Part shown: positions 1-11,559 of the stretch, piece after piece
How positions within the stretch are numbered: position 1 is the first letter of the stretch
Layout of the letters: each line of letters opens with the position of its first letter
Assembly: GCF_900497805.2 (NCBI RefSeq)
Contig: NW_020954548.1
Location: 6,596,835 to 6,660,834 of the forward strand
Length of the DNA: 64,000 nucleotides
Source of the DNA: Vombatus ursinus
Lineage: Eukaryota; Chordata; Mammalia; Diprotodontia; Vombatidae
Direction of reading: 5' to 3'
Notes under the pieces: model-generated
The model's database searches: none
What the model saw: the letters and a program-made list of their open reading frames with translations, nothing else
What the model was told of the DNA's origin: nothing
Made by a program: the position numbers and the translations under genes

Positions 1-3000
1 GGATGAACTCTCCCATAAAACAGAAGCATATAGCAGAATGGATTAAAAACCATAATCCTACAATATGTTGTTTACAGGAAACACATTTGAAACAGAGGGA
101 CACATACAGGGTGAAGGTAAAAAGCTGGAGTGGAATATATTATGCTTCAGCTGAAGTAAAAAAAAAAGCAGGGGTATCAATCCTGATCTCAGACAAAGCA
201 AAAGCAAAAATAGATCTTATCATAAGAGATAAGGAAGGAAATTATATCCTGCTAAAAGGCACCATAGACAATGAAGTAATATCATTACTAAACATATATG
301 CACCAAATGGTATAGCATCCAAATTCTTAGAGAAGTTCAGGGAGTTACAGGAAGAAATAGATAATAAAACTATACTAGTGGAGTACCTCTACCTCCCACT
401 CTCTGAACTAGATAAATCTAACCACAAAATAAACAAGAAAGAAGTTAAAGAGGTGAATAGAACATTAGAAATGTTAGGTATCATAGACCTCTGGAGAAAA
501 CTGAATGGGGATAGAAAGAAATATGCTTTTTTCTCGGCAGTACATGGCACATATACAAAAATTGGCCATGTACTAAGGCATAAAAACCTCACAATCCAAT
601 GCAGAAAGGCAGAAATATTAAATGCATCCTTTTCAGATCCTGATGCAAAAAAAATTATATGTAATAAAGGGCCATGGAAAGATAGATTAAAAATAATTGG
701 AAACTAAATAATCTGATCCTAAAAAATGATTGGGTCAAACAACAAATAATAGAAAAATCAATAATTTCATTGAAGAGAATGACAATAATGAGACAACATA
801 CCAAAATTTACGGGGTGCAGCAAAAGCAGTTCTTAGGGGAACTTTTGTATCTCTAAATGCTTACATAAATAAAATAGAAAAAGAGGAGATCAATCAATTG
901 GGCAAAAAAAAAAACAGAAAAAGAACAAATTAAAAATCCTCAATTACACACCAAATTAGAAATATTGAAAACCAAATGAAAAATTAATAAAATTGAAATA
1001 AAAAACTATTGAACTAATAAATAAAACTAAGAGCTGGTTTTATGAAAAAAACAGTAAAGTAGATACACCTTTGGTTAATTTAATTTAAAAAAAAAAGAAT
1101 AAAACCAAATTACTAGTATCAAGAATGGAAAGGGTGAAGCTACCACCAAGAAAGAAGAAATTAAAACAACAATTAGGAATTATTTTGCCCAACTGTATGC
1201 CAACAAATTTGACAATCTTAGTGAAATGGACTCATATTTACAAAAATATAAATTGCCCAGATTAATAGAAGAGGAAGTAAAATATTTAAATAACCCCATC
1301 TCAGAAAAAGAAATTGAACAAGCCATTGATGAACTCCATAAGAAAAAATCTCCAGGGCCAGATGGATTTACATGCAAATTCTATCAAACATTTAAAAAAC
1401 AATTAATTCCAATACTATATAGATTATTTGGGAAAATAGGTGAAGAAGGAGTCTTACCAAATTCTTTTTATGATACAAATATGGTGCTGATACCTAAACC
1501 AGGAAGAGTCAAAACAGAGAAAGAAAATTATGGACCAATTTCTCTAATGAATATAGATGCAAAAATTTTAAACAAAATATTAGCAAATAGATTACAGCAA
1601 CTTATCACAAGAATAATACACTCTGACCAGGTAGGATTTATACCAGGAATGCAGGGCTGGTTCAATATTAGGAAAACTATCAGCATAATTGATCATATCA
1701 ACACCAAAACTAACAGAAATCACATGATCATCTCAATAGATGCAGAAAAAGCTTTTGACAAAATACAACACCCATTCCTATTAAAAACACTAGAGAGCAT
1801 AGGTATAAATGGAGTCTTCCTTAAAATAATAAATAGCATCTATCTAAAACCTTCAGCAAGCATAATATGTAATGGGGACAAGCTAGAAGCATTTCCAATA
1901 AGATCGGGAGTGAATTAAGGATGTTCATTATCACCATTGTTATTCAATATCATACTGGAAATGTTAGCTTTAGCAATAAGAGAAGAAAATGAAATTGAAG
2001 GTATTAGAATAGGGAAAGAAAAAACAAAGCTATCACTCTGCGATGACATGACGTTATACTTAGAGAATCCTAGAGAATCAAGTAAAAAACTAGTTGAAGT
2101 AATAAACAACTTTAGCAAAGTCGCATACTATAAAATAAACCCACACAAATCATTGGCATTTCTATATATTACCAACAAAGCCCAACAGCAAGAAATAGAA
2201 AGAGAAATTCCATTTAAATTTACCGTAGACATTATAAACTATCTAGGAGTCTACTTCCCGAAACAAATCCAGGAACTCTAGGAATACAATTACAAAACAC
2301 TTTTCACACAAATAAAGTCAGATCTAAATAATTGGAAAAACATCAGTTGCTCATGGGTAGACCGAGCTAATATAATAAAAATGACAATTCTACCTAAGCT
2401 AATTTACTTATTCAGTGCCATAACAATCAAACTATCAAAAATTATTTCATAGAGTTAGAAAAAATAATAACAAGATTCATTTGGAAGAACAAAAGTTCCA
2501 GAATATCAAGGGAACTAATGAAAATAAATTCAGGGGAAGGTGGCCTAGTCATTCCAAATCTTGAATTGTATTATAAAGCAGCAATCATCAAAACTGATTG
2601 ATACTGGCTAAGAAATAGAGTGGTGGATCAGTGGAATAGGTTAAATATATGACACAGTAGTCAATGACTATAGGAATCTATTATTTGATAAACCCAAAGA
2701 CCCCAGGTTCTGAGATAAGAACCCACTCTTTGAAAAAGAAACAAACTGCTGGAAAAACTGGAAAAGAGTATGGCAGAAACTAGGCATAGACCAAAATCTC
2801 ACACCATATACCAAAATAAAGTCAAAATGGGTTCATGATTTAGATATAAAGGCTGATAGTACATAAGCAAACTGGGAGAGCAAGGAATAGTTTACCTATC
2901 AGATCTATGGAGAACAGAAGAATTCATGACCCAACAGGAGATAGAGAACATTACGAAAAGAAAAATGGATAATTTTGAATATGTTAAATTGAAAAGTTTT

Positions 3001-4150
3001 CGCACAAAGCCAATGCAACCAAGATTAGAAGGAAGGTAGAAAATTGGGAAAGAATTTTTACAACCAGTGTCTCTGATAACGGCTTCATTTCTAAAATATA
3101 TAGAGAATTACGTCAAATTTATAAGAATACAAGCCAATACCCAATTGATAAATGGTCAAAGGATATGAACAAACAGTTCTCAGATGAAGAAATTAAAGCC
3201 ATCTATAGTCATATGAAAAAATGCTCTAAATCACTATTGATTAGAGAAATGAAAATCAAAACAACTCTGAGGTACCACATCACACCTATCAGATTGGCCA
3301 ACATGACAAAACAGGAAAATGATAAATGTTGGAGAAGATGTGGGAAAATTGGAACACTAATGCATTGTTAATGGAGTTGTGAAATGATCCAACCATTTTG
3401 GAGAGCAGTTTGGAACTATTCCCAAAGGGCTATAAAAAGGTGCATACCCTTTGACCCAGCAATAGCACTTCTAGGGCTATATCCCAAAGAGATCATACAA
3501 ATGGGAAAAGGACCCACACGTACAAAAATATTCATAAAAGCTCTTTTTGTGGTGGCAAAGAATTGGAAATTGAGAGGATGCCCATCAATTGGGGAATGAC
3601 TGAGCAAGTTGTGGTATATGAATGTGATGGAATACTATTGTGCTATAAGAAATGATGAACAGGCTGACTTCAGAAAAACCTGAAAAGACTTGTATGGTCT
3701 GATGCTGAGTGAAGTGAGCAGAACCAAGAGAACGTTGTACACAATAACAGCCACGTTGTGTGATGACTAATATTGATAAACTTAACCCTTCCCTGCAATA
3801 CAAGGATCTAAGACACCTCCAGAGGCCTCATGATGGAAAATGCTATCCACATCCAAAGAAAGAACTGTGGAAGTTGGATTGCTATTTTTTTTCTCTTCTT
3901 TTGAGTTTTGTTTTCTCTTTCTGATGGTTCCTCCTATTGGTTTTAATTTTTACTTATAACATCATTAATGTGAAAATATGCTTAATATGAATGTAAATGT
4001 ATAGCCTATATCAGATTGTGTGCCATCTTGGGGAGGGTGGTGGGGAGGAAGGGGGAGAAAAATGTTAAACTCAAAAGCATATGAATGTGATTATTCATAA
4101 ATCAAAATAAATTAATAAAAAAAGAAAAGAAAAAAGAAAAAAAAAGAAAA
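1..4150 (+). mobile_element. L1 LINE, 3' part, cut by window start
   Basis: An autonomous-type L1 non-LTR retrotransposon. The window starts inside ORF2 (endonuclease), so ORF1 and the 5' UTR lie outside. ORF2 runs to a stop at 3768-3770 and is followed by a ~330-bp 3' UTR. The 3' UTR carries a G-rich stretch after TGCCATCTTGGGG (about 4021) and an A-rich tail at about 4105-4150. The same 3' end occurs in reverse at 61752-62140. Decay is moderate, with several stops and frameshifts. The 5' target-site duplication cannot be seen. Confidence 0.95.
3..3770 (+). pseudogene. L1 ORF2 (endonuclease-reverse transcriptase), decayed
   Basis: ORF2 encodes the protein that nicks target DNA and copies L1 RNA into it. 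The first open piece (3-707) is the apurinic-type endonuclease: the catalytic-loop motif CLQETHL is intact and LLNIYAPNG follows, but the usual GDFN segment before TPLSELD has decayed. The reverse transcriptase is open at 1226-1918 ([22 protein letters not shown] region, then [20 protein letters not shown] with the motif-A aspartate) and at 1937-2281. There the usual FADDM catalytic box reads LCDDM, keeping both aspartates. The C-terminal Cys-rich segment (CWRRCGKIGTLMHC) is at about 3327-3368 with a stop directly after it. Internal stops and frameshifts make it inactive. This is not a host gene. Confidence 0.95.
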
Positions 4151-4600
4151 TGAACCCAGAATTGTTGACTCCTAGTAGAGAGTTCTTTTTATCACACTGT
4201 TCTGCCATATGTAGCATTGAATTTGAAATTATTATTATTATTATTAAGAAACTTTGAGAATTTATGATTTTCACAGTTAGCTAATGGAACTTCCACAGTT
4301 AAGAACAGTCAAGGTGAGTGAAAACAGCTGCTTACAATTACCTTGACGTCTACACAATGAATGACAACTATGACAAATATGTTTGCTTTATTCACTTGCA
4401 TTTTCCCGATTTTCATTTTTCTCCTCTGCTAGATATATTGCCACTAAAAGAAGACAGCAAGATAAAATATTAAGTGGTAACCGTAATGTGCATTATCTCT
4501 GGTTTATATTACCAGGAAGATAAAGGATGGGATCCCAATATGCCTATGAACCCACAGGTCCAAACAAACAAAATGTTCTTAGGGCATCAATCTAGCAGTA
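4151..4600. other. No gene recognised; short (ATT)n run
   Basis: AT-rich sequence with a small ATT microsatellite at about 4222-4245. No coding frame or repeat family recognised. Confidence 0.5.
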
Positions 4601-4604
4601 TCAT

Positions 4605-5140
4605 CCTCTCACAAGGGAATCTTCAATGGCTCATCATTGCTCTAAGATAAAAGAAATTTTTAGACTAGTATTTCAAGCCCTTCATGGTGTGGCTCCATGA
4701 CCTTACCAGTCTTATTTCATATTACTCTTTCTCATGTATTCTTCATTCTAGTTAAGTTGGCATGGTAGCTGCTCCCTATACATGACTTACCATCTCCCAC
4801 CTTTATGGCTTAGCATGGGTGGGTCCTCAAGTACAAAATATACTTCCTCCTTATTTTTCTCTTAGAATACTCAGCTACTTCCAAAGTACAATATTGCTAT
4901 CACATCCTAAGCAAGGCCTTTCTTGATCTCTGTGATTGCCAGTGCTCTCACTCTTGAAATTCATTGTATTTCTTTATATTTAATTACTTGTGAATATGTT
5001 ACATCCTTCCCCACCTCCAGATAACATATAAGCTCCCTAGAAAAAGTGAGTGTTTTGTTTTGTCTTTTTATCTTTAGTCCCTAGCACCTTCTATACAGTA
5101 GTCATTAAATAAATGTATGAGGAATTGAATTAACATCTCT
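4605..5140 (+). mobile_element. L2 LINE 3' end
   Basis: Degenerate copy of the L2 C-terminal coding region and 3' end. It includes the 'cttcatggtgtggctcc' segment and 'ataacatataagctcc', and ends in the L2 signature that reads 'tccctagcacc ... cattaaataaatgt'. Plus strand, old and 5'-truncated. Confidence 0.75.
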
Positions 5141-5429
5141 GGTCTGGCTCATAAGGCATAACAACAACAGCAGATCCTTTCAGGTTTTAAACCTTATAAG
5201 GCTTAAAAATACCTAAAGAGGGCTGAATCATGATCAAGCATCTTTCATTGAATCAGCAAAACCAATAGATTCTATATAGTACACATCTTTTTGACTGTGT
5301 AAAAATGCTAGAATATAATAGAATGACTCCTTTAAGGTGAATTGGGGGAAGATAGAAAAAGAAAGGGTAATGTATGGGGAAATATTTGCACCGAATATCT
5401 CCAGTTAAAGTCTGAGATCCATACCACTG

Positions 5430-5725
5430 TATCATGAAACCTCTGATATCCTTTAAGACACAGTTCAAGTACCTCCTTTTGTATGATGCTTCTCCTGGTC
5501 CCCCTAGGTCCTATTACCTTCTCCCTTAAAGTTATCTTACCTACTTTATATGGGTTTCATTTGTTCCTAAATATGTATTTTTTATGTACCAATAGATGGA
5601 CATGTTGTATTCTCATTACAATATAAGCTCTTTGTGTGCAGTCATTGTTTTACTTTTGTCTTTTTAAAAAGCACCTAGCCTAGCTTTTATTAAATATTTG
5701 CTTGCTTGGTTCCTTGACTTTTCAT
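5430..5725 (+). mobile_element. L2 LINE 3' end (second fragment)
   Basis: The segment starts at 'tttaagacacagttcaagtacc' (L2 C-terminus) and ends with 'agcacctagcctagc', a TTATTAAAT-type tail and 'tgcttg'. Same orientation as the previous L2 piece, but a separate 3' end. Confidence 0.65.
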
Positions 5726-7190
5726 ATCTTGCCTGCTCAGGGGATTTTCCAGTCATAGGTAGCCTTGATGATATCTTTTGTGCCATTTCTTCTAGCTAAG
5801 TCGTTGTTGGTAATATGCCACCATGTAACTTTCCAACATCATTTGAGTCACCTTCAATTTTGATTCTTCTGAAATTATGGTCTTCTGTAGTTTGTAATCA
5901 TATAGCTTTATTTAGTGAGTAGGAGTGTTAAAAAGATGGGCTTTGGAGGATACCAAGTAATCTGTGGTCAGTGAAAGTGCCATACAGTACCCCTCATGTG
6001 ATCTAGTATAACCTCACCCTCATTATTTTGAACTTAGAACATGTATTGTACAATCTGATACACACACACACACATACACACACATGTACATATACTTTAT
6101 ACACATCAAAGAATTTTCATTCTGAAGATATATTTATATTACCCTCTCATAGTATTGTGGTTTGTTTATATTCTGAGTGGAAGAAAATTAGTAAGAATAA
6201 TAATTGATGGAATATTTAGAATTCAATGTCAGATCCCAAGGATAGGTTCTTGACCTTCAATTGCTCTCATAGGTATGACCACATCAATTTTCTCCTCAAA
6301 TCTCAAGTTGCATAAGAACGATTATACTGTTTTCCCCACACAAGGATCTTTAAACACGCCTTGCCTTCCTCATACCCCCAAAGGGATAATAAATATTAAA
6401 GAGTTCGAGAAACACGTTAAGCAGGTATTAACCCCAACTTTAACTGCTAAGTGACAAATAATTAATCAATATCATCATTTTGGCTGACATTTGCAGGAGC
6501 CTCTTTGGGAAAGTTACAGCATTATACACTCACCTTACAAAAAGAAAAAGAAGAAAGGAATGAGAGATCAGGGAAATAACACATGTTAAATATCATTATT
6601 CTCTTGAAGTTAAAGCTCATAATTCTTGTACTCAGTAAGTCACTCCAACAGTATTTTTTGAAGTTCACCAAGCTCTATTAAGCTCACATCAGTCATAACA
6701 AGTGAGGTGAGATCTAGAATTACTTAGGAGAAATACTTTTTCTTGAAGTCATATGTTACTGAATTTTGCCATGGGCTCTTCTTGGACCAATCCCAGAATT
6801 CCAGATGATATAATTACTATTTCTATGTATGAAACAGGTGCAGTTGCAGGAGAGATCCACTTGGCTGATTAAGGGAAAGGTGCTGTCAAGTGACTCCCTA
6901 CAAGGTGTGTTGGGAAGGATTGGTTGAGTGTTGGAATTCAGAAAATAAAAACAGAATAAAGATCAGTCATCAAAGCAGGCAATTTTTTTTATATTTGTTA
7001 ATTTATTTATTCACTGTTGTTATTATAAATCATTTTTAAGCTTCCTCGTTCCTGACAGCAAACAAAGTTTCCATGAGTGAGAACTCCATATCACAATAAC
7101 AATAATAACAACAACTCTGATTCTAAAATCTTCCTCTAGTTTTATAAGAGTTATGATTTTGCAAGGGGCAGGTAAAGAATAGAGAGAATA
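5726..7190. other. No gene recognised; (CA)n at 6059-6090
   Basis: Apart from a short imperfect CA/TACA microsatellite, I see no reading frame, RNA gene or recognisable repeat. Confidence 0.5.
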
Positions 7191-7732
7191 GGCGGAGCCA
7201 AGATGGCAGAGAGAAAGAAGTGACTGGCTTGAGCTCTCTCCCAAATCCCTCCAAATACCTAAAAAAAGACTCTGAACAAATTCTAAAGCAGCCAAGACAG
7301 AGTGAAACAAATTTCCAGCCCAAGACAACCTGGATGGTTGATAGGAAAGGTATATCACGCCGGGCAGGGAGAGGAGTGCAGTTTGGTGTAGGCACGCAGG
7401 CCGCAGCGAAACTGGAGCAGGCCTCAGAGGACTGAATCACAGGCAGCTGTGGCGGTTTCCAGACTTCTCAACCACCGAATGCCAAAGACAACATGGAAGG
7501 TCAGTGGGAAAAGTCTGTGACGGTGGTGAGAGAGGAGCTAGGTCTCAGCTGCAAGTCTCCAGCACGGCCTGGGGCAGCAAATGTTTCCTGAGCTTCAGGC
7601 CCACAGACTGAGGGGGAATCAAGTGGCTGATCAGAGGGTGATTGCAGGGATCTCTTTGCCAGTGCTGAGGCAGGAATCTCTTGCTGTGCCCATGCTTGAA
7701 TCTGGGTCACAGTTCTGAGGGGCGGTCCTAGG

Positions 7733-7963
7733 GTGAGGAGGAGTGCTAGCTTGGTGGAGATTGTTGTGGCAGTGGAGAGGAAACACCCCATCCCTTATCA
7801 TACCACCTTGGAAGAACTGAAAATTCACAGGTCACTAGAAGTACCTCTGAAAACAGCTGTACAAACCCCTGAAGCTTGGGACAGCACACTCTTCACATTG
7901 GAAGCAGACTTTTACCTTAACAAAGAGTTTAAAATGCAAGTAATTGGCCAGGATCATGAGTAA
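7733..7963 (+). CDS. Upstream ORF in HAL1-like 5' leader (copy A)
   Basis: A 76-codon open frame just upstream of ORF1. Its stop codon overlaps the ORF1 start by 8 nt (ATG at 7956). The stretch from VAVERKH to IGQDHE is also open in copy B (36815-36537) with the same 8-nt overlap. It matches no family I know. It has Trp and Leu but no signal peptide or membrane segment. Between the copies most differences change the amino acid (for example H/Y, P/L, E/K, M/T), which argues against selection after insertion. It may be chance, or an ORF0-like leader peptide of the source element. Confidence 0.3.
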   Translation: MRRSASLVEIVVAVERKHPIPYHTTLEELKIHRSLEVPLKTAVQTPEAWDSTLFTLEADFYLNKEFKMQVIGQDHE

Positions 7964-8868
7964 GCAGAACAAAAAGAGTCAGACTATATTAGCTTACTTT
8001 GGTGACAAAGAAGATCAAAACATATAACCAGAAGAAGACAACAAAGCCAAAGCTCCTACATCCAAAGCCTCCAAGAAAAATATGAATCAATCCCAGACCC
8101 TGGAAGAGCTCAAAAGGGATTTTGAGAAGTAAGTAAGAGAAGTAGAGGAAAAACTGAGAGTGATGCAAGAAAATAATGAAAAACAAGTCAACAGCTTGCT
8201 AAAGGAGACCCAAAAAAATACTGAAGAAAATAACACCTTAAAAAATAGCCTAACCCAAATGGCAAAAGAGGTCCAAAAAGCCAATGAGGAGAAGAATGCC
8301 CTAGAAAGCAAATTGGCCAAATGGAAAAGGAAGTCCAAAAGATTACTGAAGAAAATACTTCCATAAAAATTAGAATAGAGCAATTGCAGGCTAGTGACTT
8401 CATGAGAAATCAAGACATTATAAAACAAATGCAAAAGAATGAAAAATTAAAAAACAATATGAAATATCTCATTGGAAAGACAACTGACCTGGAAAATAGA
8501 TCCAGGAGAGAGATTTCAAAAATTATTGGACTATCTGAAAGCCATGATCAAAAAAGAGCCTAGACATCATCTTTCAAGAAATTATCAAGGAAAACTGTCC
8601 TGATATTTTAGAACTAGAGGGCAAGATAGAAATTGAAAGAATCCACCAATCTCCTCCTGAAAGACATCCCCAAAGGAAAACTCTTAGGACTATTGTAGCC
8701 AAATTCCAGAGTTCCCAGGTCAAGGAGAAAATATTACAAGCAGCCAGAAAGAAACAATTCAAGTACTGTGGAAATACAATCAGGATAACACAAGATTTAG
8801 CTGCTTCTACATTAAGGGACCGCAGGGCATGGAATATAATATTCCAGAGAGCAAAGGAGATAGGATGA
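7956..8868 (+). pseudogene. HAL1-like ORF1 (L1 ORF1p-type RNA-binding protein), broken
   Basis: Relative of L1 ORF1p, the RNA-binding trimer that coats L1 RNA. It starts MSKQNKKSQTILAYFGDKED. A long Glu/Lys/Asn/Gln-rich coiled coil follows (MQENNEKQVNSLLKETQKN onward), then the RRM-type core (NRSRRE, KIIGLSESHDQ) and the C-terminal domain (ERIHQSPPERHPQRKTL to IIFQRAKEIG). Copy A has a TAA within the N-terminal 25 codons, a TAA at 8130-8132 (codon 59), a frame break at about 8317-8325 and another near 8560. The codon-59 stop and the 8320 break are also in copy B. I chose the ATG by the alignment of both copies. Confidence 0.85.
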
Positions 8869-9436
8869 CAACCAAGAATCATCTACCCAGCAAAACTGAG
8901 TGTAATCCTGCAGGGGAAAAAATGGTCATTCAGTGAAATAGAGGACTGTCAAGCATTCTTGATGAAAAGACCAGAGTTGAATAGAAAATTTGATTTTCAA
9001 ATACAAGATTCGAGTGGAACATGAAGAGGTAAACAGGATGGAGAAAATCATAAGAGACTTATTAAGGTTGAACTGTTTACATTCCTGCATGGAAAGATGA
9101 TATTTGTAACTCATGAGACCTTTGTCAGTATTAGGGTAGTTGGAGGGAAAAAAATTATATGTACGTATATATAGATATAGATAGATAGAGGGCACAGTAT
9201 GAGTTGAAGATGAAGGGGTCATATTTGGAGAATAAAATTAAAGGGTGAGAGAGGAATACACTAAAGAAGGAGAAAGGGAGAGGTAGAATGGGGTAAATTA
9301 TCTCACAAAAAAAATAACAGAAAAGAAAAGGCTCTTACAGTGGAGGGGAAATGGGGGAAGGTGAGAGGGAATGAGTGAATCTTATTCGCATAGGATTTGA
9401 CTTAAGGAGGGAATAACATACACACTCAATTGGGTG

Positions 9437-10010
9437 TGGAAATCTGTCTTACCCTACAGGAAAAATAGTGGGGCAAGGGGACAAAAGAGTAGGTGAATGA
9501 TAGAGAGGAGGGCAGATTGGGAAAGGGAGTAATCAGAAGCAAATACTTCTGAGGAGGGACAGGGTCAAAAGAAAGAATAGAATAAATGGGTGGACAGGAT
9601 AGGATTAAGAGAAATAGAGTTATTTTTTCACAGCATGTCTACTATGGAAGTGTTTTGCATAACTGCACATATATAACCTATATTTAGTTGCTTGCCTTAT
9701 CAATGAGGGTGGGTGGGGAGAGAGGAAAGGAGAAAATTGGAACCCAAAGTTTTAAAAACACATGTTTTAAAAAAATGTTTTCACATGCAACTGGGAAATA
9801 AGAAATATAGGAAATGGTGTACAGAAATCCATCCTGCCGTACAGGAAAATTGAAGGGGAAGGGGACAAGAGAAAAGGGGGAGACATAGAAGGGGAGGCAG
9901 ACTAGGGGAAGGGGTATTTAGAATGCATGCCATCTTGGGGTGGGGGGAGGGGAAAGATGGGGTGAAAATTTGGAACTCAAAATCTTGTGGATGTAAATGT
10001 TGAAAACAAA
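9437..10010 (+). repeat. Tandemly duplicated L1-like 3' UTR modules in HAL1-like tail
   Basis: Two related units. Unit 1 (about 9437-9765) has 'accctacagg', 'ggggcaaggggacaa', 'gcagattgggaaaggg', 'aacctatatttag' and 'gaaaattggaacccaaag'. Unit 2 (about 9821-10010) has 'gccgtacagg', 'ggggaaggggacaa', 'gcagactaggggaagg', 'atgccatcttgggg' and 'gaaaatttggaactcaaa'. The later half of each unit resembles L1 3' UTRs in this window (4010-4080; reverse strand at 33990-34140). Confidence 0.7.
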
Positions 10011-10062
10011 AAAATAAATAAAAATTACCATAAATAAATAAATTAAATTAAAAAAATAGAGA

Positions 10063-11425
10063 ACAGCTGCAGTTTTTATCATTATTATTATTAATAAAAT
10101 AACAACAACAATAATAATGTTCAAGTAATAAACTATACTGAAACCTGGCCACTATTAGAAGAAAAAAAAGTTCCTCACAATCACCTAGGCATAACAATTA
10201 TTAATAAAATGTTGAGAACAACATTAACAATAACACTGTGAAGAATAGCAACTTTGAAAGACTTGAAAACTCTGAATAATGCAATGGCCAGTCATGACTC
10301 CAAAGGACTGATGCTCTGTTATTGGAATCGTTGTTAGGATGCTTTTCGGTAAGCCTACTGAGAATGAGTTTACATCCTAATGCTTTTATTCTTATCTTCC
10401 CCACCACCAAATAACAGTTAGCTACCTTGCAATGGTCTGAAGAACATAAAATAAATTATAATACAACAAGATAATGACTCATACCAAGACTATTTATATC
10501 TGAAGTCTATCAAAAATGACAATATAGGAAGAATGAGAGGACAATATCACTTGATGTGTATCAATGGCATCAAGTTATATGCCTCTTATTAATAAGCTAT
10601 CAAATCCTTCTTCTTATGGAATCTTTCTCCAAAGATCAATTTATCACTTGGACTTGGTAAGTATAAAATTCTTAACATAAGCCATAGAAATATAGAGATT
10701 GAAGGCTCTGAGGTTACATCAAGAGGTCAAATTGAACTGATAAAAACAATACTTACAAATACCTTGGTTTCCCCCAGGTAAGACACATTAAGCATAAAGC
10801 TATCAAGGAGAAAGTTGTGGTTAATCATGCTATGAGAGTTGTTGGCACCCTCATAATCAGAGATCAGTAGGAATGATGCATTCAAAAGTAAATAATATCT
10901 GTGTAATACCAGTTTTTTAGGATACTTTGGCAACTGAAAAGTGGACCATAATATACCCTCAAAATATCCTAACAAAAACGTGCAATATTGCCAACATATA
11001 TGACCTATCACCCTAACCCAGCTATAGGAAGATTAACACTGTCTCCAAAATAAGAAAAATGGTTTATAGACATTTTCAGAGCTCAGGCTTTCCTGACTCT
11101 AATTCTATCCTTCTAATCTTATAAAGTCAATATAGTTTTCAGGGTGCAAGCCAGTAAGGTATAATAGCTGCCTTTAGTTCTACAATATATGATGCCCCCA
11201 AAATTTTCGTGCAGTTTCAACCTATAATTTCACAAGTATAAAGGCTATGCACAAAGGACAATGATTAAGGTCTTAATCATTTAAAATTTATTTAATGATT
11301 TTTATTAAAAGTTAACATAACTATCTCATGTTAACATAAAAAAACATTAAAGTTAACATAACTCTCTAGTCAATTTTTAAACTTTGTAAAAACTTTCATC
11401 AGCTACTGTTCAGTGACTGAAAGAA
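10063..11425. other. No gene recognised
   Basis: AT-rich, with short ATT runs at about 10078-10110. Open frames on both strands are short and show no family resemblance. Confidence 0.5.
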
Positions 11426-11427
11426 CT

Positions 11428-11477
11428 ATGTATAGATATAGATATAGATATTTGCATGGGTGTGTGTGTGTGTGTAC

Positions 11478-11513
<36 letters not shown>
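11428..11513. repeat. Compound microsatellite (ATAGAT)n (TG)n (TA)n
   Basis: Consecutive ATAGAT, TG and TA arrays. A small open frame through it is low-complexity artefact. Confidence 0.9.
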
Positions 11514-11515
<2 letters not shown>

Positions 11516-11559
11516 TCAACATTGAGATGTTCCCCAAAAATGAGGTCTGAAAACATTAT

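Larger units (their letters stand above)
7191..10054 (+). mobile_element. HAL1-like half-L1 element, full length (copy A)
   Basis: A non-LTR element with an L1-type ORF1 and no ORF2. It starts with GGCGGAGCCAAGATGGCAG, has a ~760-bp GC-richer 5' leader, ORF1 (7956-8868), a ~1.15-kb non-coding 3' region and an A-rich tail. Copy B at 34466-37317 is collinear over the whole length, which fixes both ends. The octamer AATAGAGA occurs just before the element (7178-7185) and just after the tail (10055-10062), a candidate target-site duplication. The layout matches the known HAL1 group, which borrows the L1 ORF2 protein. Family assignment is by structure only. Confidence 0.85.

Noticed and set aside
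3-2281. Long frames with reverse-transcriptase motifs as a possible retroviral pol or host gene
   Set aside because: The endonuclease domain, SIDAEKAFD and FADD-type motifs and the A-tailed 3' UTR without LTRs are those of L1.
7023-7828. Several minus-strand frames antisense to the HAL1-like leader
   Set aside because: They are shadows of the GC-rich leader; not matched by equivalent full frames in copy B.
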